Shown: piece after piece, positions 6,918-15,900 of the stretch | Layout of the letters: every line of letters begins with the position of its first letter | Position numbering within the stretch: position 1 is the stretch's first letter | DNA from: JABFSS01 sp964449445 | GTDB taxonomy: Bacteria; Patescibacteriota; Gracilibacteria; Peribacterales; Peribacteraceae | DNA: 16,639 nt | Direction: 5' to 3' | Assembly (NCBI GenBank): GCA_964449445.1 | Contig: CAYUZT010000016.1 | Location: 1 to 16,639, forward strand | The notes under the pieces: generated by a model | Databases searched by the model: none | Told to the model about the DNA's origin: nothing | Seen by the model: only the letters and a program-made list of their open reading frames with translations | Translations under genes and position numbers: made by a program

Positions 6918-9900
6918 TTAGATGCCCAGCATCACCTTCTTCCCAAACCAGCTTCCGGCACCCAGCCCCATCGCAAGGATCTGTGTCCACACGATCATCG
7001 GGAGATGGGAGAGCGCAATCCCACGGTCTTCTTCTGGTCTCACCACCCTCGGTCGCAGGTGAGCACTGAGATCTGCCCTGAGATAACTGCTCCCTCCCGT
7101 CTGCGGTAATCCCGTGAGGATGCGCACTTGTTCCGTATCTGTCATCACTCCTGCAGGGCTTCTCACAGTCACCGTGTTACTTACGATCTCACCATTGCGC
7201 ATTGCGGGACTGACCCTCACGCGGTACTGCAGGACTCTCGTGGAATTTGCTCCAAGGCTGACCCCTGTCCACGTGATCCCGTTTCCCGTAATCACCCCAC
7301 CACCAGCTTCCTCCACCGTGATGTTTCCGGAAGAGAAGGTATCCTCCACAACCATATTGGGCACCACTCCTCCTCCTGCATTGCGGATCGTTACCGTGTA
7401 GAGGATCACACTGCCTGGCTGTGCTTCCTGTCTATCTGCACTCTTATCCACCGTGATCAGCGCTCCACCTACTGGAGGAGGCAGGATTGGCGGTGGCAAG
7501 AATCCGCCGGCAATCACCCGCGTGTACTCCGTGTCTTCTGCATTCTCAGCGCGTGCCCGGAATTGGAGATTCCGGCCATCAAATACTCCCGGATGCACAC
7601 ACACCGTCACATGAAGGGTCACCGAGCTATTGGCACTGATCGAGATGTCCTGCCACTCGACTCTGTTATTGCCGATCAGCCGACCGTTGCGATCTGCATC
7701 TTCAAATTCCGTGTCGTCATCGAGGAAGCCTGTCACATCGACCACTTCACTGATGCCGCGATTATTCCTGACAGACAAGATCTCGTCGAAGCACTCTGTG
7801 GGTTCCACGGGATCCACGGAATCTCTGACCGTAATCGTGATGTCGCGGTTCCCGTTGCTTCCTCCGCGGATGAGTGTGGTCTCCGCATCCGACAGGGATC
7901 CACTGATGGCTGTCGAGTTCAGAATCTCCCCATCCTGCGTTGTACTCTTGGCGCGTACGGTCGTGGTCAGACTCAGGCTGCCATTGGCAGGCACCGTCAG
8001 ATTCGTCCAGCTCACAAGGCCGTTACTGTGCGTTCCACTATTATTCGTCGACACAAATTCGCTGTCTCCATCAAGGACTTGCTGCACATTCACTCCGGTT
8101 GCCTGCACCGCACTGACGTTTGTGAGGAGCACCGTGTAGTTGAAGGTCTGGTTCGGAGCTACCGGATCTTGGGAGTCACTCAGGTTCAGGGTCAAAGTTG
8201 CCGTTCCTCCACTCTGCACCGTCGTCATATCCTGCGCGCTCACCGTACCCACGGACGCGGTGTTGCTGATGACCGTGCCGTTACTGACACCACTATTGAC
8301 CTGTACCTGCAGCGGCAAGGTCACACTCTGACCTGCGCCAATGTTAAGGTTGAACCACGTGACGGTATTGCCGGCGCGGACAGAGCCTGTGGCGGAGAGG
8401 AAGGTGACGTTGCTCGGGAGAGTATCGGTCACCGTCACGTTCGTCGCAGCAACTCCCGATGTATTCGTCACCACAATGCTGTAACTCAGGGTTTCTCCCG
8501 GAGCAGCTGTCGTCTTATTATCGGTTTTCGTCACCGTGAAGGTCGGCTGCGTTGTCACCTGTATTGTTGTCGTATCTTGGGCCTGGAATGATCCAACGTT
8601 TGCAGTATTCGTGAGCACCGTGCCATTCGTTACTCCCGAATTTACTGTGAGCACAACGTTTCTGACGATCGTCTGTCCCGCAGCCATGCTCGGGATCACG
8701 AAGGTCACGACATTGCCTGCAAGCACTCCGCCGGAAGCCGAGAGGAACGTCACATTCCCTGGAAGCGTGTCGGTCACACTGACGTTCGTTAGGGCACTCA
8801 CTGAGGTGTTGGTCACCGTGATCACGTAGGTCAGGGTTTCGCCCGGAGCAGCTGTGGACTTGTTATCCGTCTTGGCGATCGTGAATGTGGTAGCTGGACA
8901 CGTTACGGTTGTTGAGACCACCGCGCTCTGGTTGTTCCCCGGGTTCGGATCGGTTGCAGAGGTAGAAACCGAAGCCTGGTTCTGAATCACACCGTTACAG
9001 GCGAAGGTCGATGGTACATTGAAGGCAATCGTCACCGTTGCACTCTGACCAGCGGTCAGGGTGAGGTTGTTGCAGAGGATGTTGCTGCCGTTTTGGACGC
9101 AGCTGCCGGAGCTCTGTGCACTGCTGAAGGTGAGACCGGCAGGAATCGGATCGGCAATGGTGACATTCGTCGCCGTGTTCGGTCCGGCGTTGGTTGCCGT
9201 GAGTGTGTAGACCGCGGTCGCTCCGCGGTTGACGGTTGTAGGACCGCTCTTGGTGACGGTGAGATCGGTTGTTCCTACGGTCGTAATGACTGTTGTGGTG
9301 TCATTTGCCTCTGCTGCGCCCGCAGCTGCAGTGTTGGTGATGACCGTTCCATTTGTCGTTGTGCTTCTTACTTCCGCCGTCAGTGTGAACTGCAGTTCTT
9401 GTCCGATAGCGAAGTTCACATTCGGCCACGATACAATTCCGGTATTGAATGTTCCTCCTTGCGAAGCCGAAAGGAAGGTCAATTGCTGCGGCAGGAAATC
9501 GATGACGGTTGCTCCTGTGACAGGGAAAGGCGATATGTTGCGAACACGGATCTGGTATGTCAGCACTGCACTAGCAATAACTTCCGTCAGGTTATCGGTT
9601 TTGCTAATGCTGAAGTTTGGTTCACATCGCACCAGTGTTGAAGTTGTGTTGCTCACATTGTTTCCTGTATTCGACTCCAGAGAAGTTGTAGCAACACTCG
9701 CGGTATTTGCAATCGTAGAACTGCAGGCGGTGCTCATCGGGACGTTGAAGGCCAATCTCATCGTTTGCGATGTGGCACCGTTGACGATGCCGAGCGCACA
9801 GATGATTACGCCTCCGCTTTGTGTACAGAAAGATTCCGAGGACGCGCTGTTGAATGTGAGGTTCGCCGGAACAACATCTCTCACACTCACATTCATTGCA

Positions 9901-12900
9901 TTGCCAGGTCCCGCGTTCTGTACTGTCACGAAATAGAAGAGAACATCATTTTGATCAACATGAGTAGGACCGGTTTTCGAAATGGAAAGATCAATGCTTG
10001 CAGGAGGGCACGTCACTGTTGTTTGGACGACTGTACTCTGATTGTTTCCAGGATTCGGATCTGTTGCGGAGGTTGAGACGGATGCCTGATTCATAATTCT
10101 TTCGTTGCATGTGAATGTGTTCGGCACATTGAAGGCAATGGTCATCGTCGCATTCTGACCGGAGATCAGCGTCAGGTTATCGCAGAGGATATTTGCGCCG
10201 TTCTGTACGCAGTTACTCGAACTTGCTCCGGCATTGAACGTGAGTCCCGACGGGATCGGATCAGCAATTGTCACATTGGTCGCCGTGTCTGGTCCTGCAT
10301 TCGTGGCAGTTATTGTGTAGAGCATAGTCGAGCCGCGTTGAATGGTTCCTACACTACTTTTCACGATGCTGAGGTCGGCTTGATTCGGTGCAACGAGGAC
10401 TGTAGTGGAATCTGTTGTCTGTGTACCTGTTACATTGGCGGTATTCGTCAGGACGGTTCCATTCGTTATTCCGGAATTCACCTTCACCGTTGTGGTCTTC
10501 GTCACTGTCTGCCCTGCATCGATCGTCGGAACGGTGAATGTCACAATGTTTCCATTAAGCACTCCGCCAGAAGAGGAGAGGAATGTGACGTTGCCAGGCA
10601 ATGTATCCGTCACCGTGACATTACTTGCATTGACCGCTGAAGTATTCGTTACCGTGATCACGTAGTTCAAGGTGTCTCCCGGTACGGTCGATGTTTTCCC
10701 ATCACTCTTGGAGATGCTGAAGGTCGGCGTGGGACACGTCACCGTTGTACTCACGAGATTGCTCAGGTTGTTTCCCTGATTTGGATCCGCGGTGGCTGCA
10801 TTCACGAACGAGTCATTTGTAATGACGGAGTTACAGGTCGCGTTCTGTGGGACAGTGAAGGCAACTTGGAAGATGCGACTGCTGCCGGCAAGAATCTGTG
10901 GAGTGGTGCAAAACACTGTTCCTTGATTTAAAGAACATTCCGGGCTGCTCTGGCTGGAGCTGAATTGTAGAATGAATGCAGGATCATGCGACGCGAGATC
11001 ATCAGCCACGACTGTTGATGCCATGTCCGGACCTGCGTTTGTAACTGTGATCGTGTACAGCAGCGACTGTCCCGGATTGATCGTTTGTGGGCCGCTTTTT
11101 ATAACAGATAAATCTGCCGTAGGACACGCCAGCAAGCTTGTAACTTCAGAAGAGTTATTCAAAGAATTGGGATCTGTACTACCGTTTGCACTGATGAATA
11201 CGGTGTTGCGAAGATCTCTGGGTGTACAGACGGTACTTGCCTGAACCGTTGCCTGAATGCGTATGATCGCACTCGTGTTGGCATTCATCGTTGCCTTTGT
11301 GCATACCAGATGATTCGGGTCACTTGGCTGGCGTGCGCAGGAGAATCCATCTGTTTGTAGAAACTGCACATCAAAGGATTCACCTGCTGGTAGGGAATCA
11401 CTGACAACCACATTCTGTGCCATATCCGGACCCGCAGCATTCACGGAGAGCGTGTAGACAATGATTTCTCCAGGTCTCACGCTTGCTCTATCAGCAGTCT
11501 TTACGATCTTTAGATCGGATTGAGGTGTGGGGCAGTTCACGGTTGTACCGACCACTGCACTTTGATTATTTCCCGGGTTTGGATCGGTTGCAGAAGTGCT
11601 GACACTCGCTTGGTTCTGAATCACCCCATTACAGGTAAACGTATTCGGCACGTTGAAAGCAATAATCCTCGTTCCACTCTGTCCTGAGACAAGTGTCAGG
11701 TTATTGCAGAGAATATTCATGCCATTTTGAACACACGCCGCATCACTCTGTGCGCTGTTGAACGTCAATCCTGCAGGAATTGCATCGGCCATCGTCACAT
11801 TGGTTGCCGTGTTTGGTCCGGCATTTGTTGCCGTTAGTGTGTAACTGACGATGCTACCGCGATTGATAGAGCTCGGTCCGGTCTTCACGATGGAGAGATC
11901 GGCGGTGAACACATTGCTCTCATCATTGTCCTGGTTACTGATGCATCCAGGATCGAGAGGGAAGTCGATGAGAGTATCGGCAGGCACATCATTATCAATG
12001 CCATCCTGACATTGTGCTCTTGGCAATGTTTCATCATTGTCCAGAGCTGAGCCACAACTGAAGTCTGCAGGGAAGTCCACTGCTCCATCTCCATCATTGT
12101 CGACTCCATCGGAACACTGGGCACACGTCACCAATGTGCTGACGACCGCACTCTGATTATTGCCGGAGTTCGGATCGGTCGCCGATGTGCTCACGGAAGC
12201 CTGGTTTAGGATGATCCCATTACACGTGAATGTTGAAGGAACGTTGAACGCCACTGTCACCGTCTTGCTCTGCCCATTCGTCAGCGTGAAGTTATTGCAA
12301 AGAATATTCGCTCCATTCTGTACGCAGGAGACATCGCTCTGGCTGGCATTGAAGGAGAGTCCCGCAGGGATCGGATCGGCAATTGTCACATTGGTTGCCG
12401 TGTTTGGACCGTCGTTTGTCGCCGTCAACGTGTAGCTGATGATGCTTCCTCGTGTCACGGGTAGAGCGACGGACGGTGCCAGGATCTTCGTCAACCGGAG
12501 ATCGGCACTTACTACATTCAATTCATCATTGTCCTGCTTACTCACACATCCCGGATCAAGAGGGAAGTCCGTCAATCCATCCCCGTCATTATCAATGCCG
12601 TCCTGACACAGAGCCTTGGGATTCGTTTCATCATTGTCCAGAGCTGAGCCGCAGCTGAAGTCTGCAGGGAAATCCACTGCTCCATCACTGTCATTGTCCA
12701 CCCCATCACTGCACTGCGTGTTGATCGGCAGCTCATCATTGTCCTGCTTGCTGATACATCCCGGATCAAGAGGGAAGTCCGTCAATCCATCGCCATCATT
12801 GTCTACCGAGTCCTGACACGCAGCCTTCGGCAAGGTCTCATCATTGTCCAGCGCTGAGGAACAACTGAAGTCATTCGGGAAGTCCGTTGCCTGGTCACTG

Positions 12901-15900
12901 TCATTATCTACTCCATCAGAACACTGGGCACACGTCACCGTCGTACTGACCACTGCACTCTGGTTATTCCCCGACACTGGATCCGTGCTGCTCGTACTCA
13001 CGGAAGCCTGATTGTTAATCGTTCCATTACACGTAAACGTTGAAGGAACATTGAATGCCACAGTAACGGTAGTCGACTGCCCATTACTAAGCGTGATGCT
13101 GTTACAGAGAATATTTCCACCATTCTGGAGACAGTTACTCGAACTTCCTGCAGCATTGAAGGTCAATCCTGCAGGGATCGAATCGACTATCGTCACATTC
13201 GTTGCTGTATTCGGACCGGCATTTGTCGCGGTAAGTGTGTAACTCACAACACCACCACGAGCGACGGAACCCGATCCGGTCTTTGCAATCGAGAGATCCG
13301 CCTGGATAGAGTTGAATTCATCATTGTCCTGCTTGCTGATACATCCCGGATCAAGAGGGAAATCCACCAAGGTATCCCCATCATTATCCACCCCGTCTTG
13401 GCACTGTGCCTTCGGCAATGTTTCGTCGTTGTCAGTTGCTGAACTGCAACTGTAATCGCTCGGGAAGTCGGTTGAACCATCTCCATCATTATCAATGCCA
13501 TCGTTACATTGCACATTGGGAACACAAGCACCTCCTCCGGTTACCGTGATAACGGTACTGCATTCAGTGTAGTTGTTCCCATTGCAGAGCTTTACCGGAA
13601 GACCGGGAGCGAATGGAGAAAGGAAATCGCTGAGAGATACTGTTACTGGTCCTGTGCTTCCACAGAAGAAATTACTCGTGTGCAGTATCTGCCCTCCTGT
13701 CGTGAGGAGATGTGCGCATGTCGCAAATTGCTTGCTGTAGTCCACAGTAACGTTGCATCCATTCACATTCACTCCTGTGAGGGTGATGGTGCTGGGATTC
13801 CCCTCATCATTATCCTGCTTGCTCAGACATCCCGGATCGAGAGGGAAGTCGACTAACCCATCCCCATCATTATCGATGCCATCCTGACAAGCTGCCTTGG
13901 GATTGCCTTCATCCGTATCCGTTGAAGACGAACAACTGAAATCATTCGGGAAGTCCGTTGCTCCGTCTCCATCGTTGTCCACTCCATCGGAACACTGTGC
14001 GCATGTCACCAATGTGCTGACGACCGCACTCTGATTATTGCCGGAGTTCGGATCGGTCGCCGATGTGCTCACGGAAGCCTGGTTTAGGATGATCCCATTA
14101 CACGTGAATGTTGAAGGAACGTTGAACGCCACTGTCACCGTCTTGCTCTGCCCATTCGTCAGCGTGAAGTTATTGCAAAGAATATTCGCTCCATTCTGTA
14201 CGCAGGAGACATCGCTCTGGCTGGCATTGAAGGAGAGTCCCGCAGGGATCGGATCGGCAATTGTCACATTGGTTGCCGTGTTTGGACCGTCGTTTGTCGC
14301 CGTCAACGTGTAGCTGATGATGCTTCCTCGTGTCACGGGTAGAGCGACGGACGGTGCCAGGATCTTACTCAACCGGAGATCCGCCAGTATCTGATTTCCC
14401 TCATCGTTATCCTGTTTGCTGATGCATCCCGGATCGAGAGGGAAGTCGATCAATCCATCCCCATCATTATCCACCCCGTCTTGGCATGCAGCCTTAGGGT
14501 TCGTTTCATCATTGTCGGTAGCTGATGAACAACTGAAATCCGCAGGGAAATCAGACACTCCATCTCCATCGTTATCCATACCATCGTTACATTGCACAGT
14601 ATTAAATTCATCATTGTCCTGCTTACTGATGCATCCCGGATCTTGCGGGAAATCCACTAGTCCATCTCCATCATTATCCACCCCATCCTGACAAGCTGCC
14701 TTGGGATTGCCTTCATCCGTATCCGTTGCAGAGCTGCAGCTAAAGTCTGCAGGGAAATCGATTGCACCATCATTATCATTATCAATCCCGTCATTACACT
14801 GAACGCTATTAAATTCATTGTTGTCTTGGAGACTCACACAACCAGGATCGAGGGGGAAGTCCATAAGTCCATCCCCATCATTATCGATGCCATCCTGACA
14901 TGCAGCTTTTGGATTCGTTTCATCCGTATCCGTTGAAGACGAACAACTGAAATCCGCAGGGAAATCAGACACTCCATCTCCATCATTATCAATGCCATCA
15001 TTACATTGCACCGTATTAAATTCATTGTTGTCTTGGAGACTCACACAACCAGGATCGAGGGGGAAATCCACTAGTCCATCCCCATCATTATCGACTCCAT
15101 CCTGACATGCAGCCTTGGGATTGGTCTCATCGGTATCTGTTGAAGACGAACAGCTGAAGTCCGCAGGGAAATCAGACACTCCATCTCCATCATTATCAAT
15201 GCCATCATTACATTGCACCGTATTAAATTCATTGTTGTCTTGGAGACTCACACACCCAGGATCTTGGGGGAAGTCCGTCAATCCATCTCCATCGTTATCC
15301 ACCCCGTCTTGGCATGCTGTCTTTGGGTTCGTTTCATCCGTATCTGTTGCGGAAGAACAACTGAAATCGGCGGGGAAGTCGATGGCTCCGTCGCTGTCGT
15401 TATCAATCCCGTCATTACACTGAACACTATTAAATTCATTGTTGTCTTGGAGACTCACGCATCCCGGATCTTGCGGGAAATCTGTGAGCCCATCTCCATC
15501 ATTGTCCACCCCATCCTGGCATGCTGCCTTCGGATTGGTTTCATCATTGTCCAGAGCAGAGCTGCAGCTGAAGTCATTCGGGAAGTCCACTGCTCCGTCG
15601 TTATCGTTATCCACACCATCCGCACATTGAGTGCAGGTCACGATGGTCTGCACCACTCCGCTCTGATTATTGGAAGCGTTTGGATCGGTTGTACTCGCCG
15701 AAACACTTGCCTGGTTATTGATCGTTCCTCCACACGTAAATGTGGAAGACACCGTAAAGGCGATCGTCACCGTTGCCGACTGGCCACTTGCGAGAGTGAT
15801 GGAATTACAGAGAACCGAATTTCCGTTCTGCACGCAGTTTCCCGAACTTCCTGCATTCGTGAATATCAATCCTGCAGGAATCACATCGGCGATTGTCACA

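Noticed and set aside
7128..8591. 487-codon open frame on the plus strand
   Set aside because: It is antisense to the C-terminal DUF11 array of giant gene 2. Similar shadow frames recur over every DUF11 copy, which marks them as a composition effect.
14385..15629. CRISPR-like or satellite array
   Set aside because: The 207-bp periodicity is wholly coding, in frame, and the divergence between copies is spread over the unit instead of forming repeat and spacer parts.
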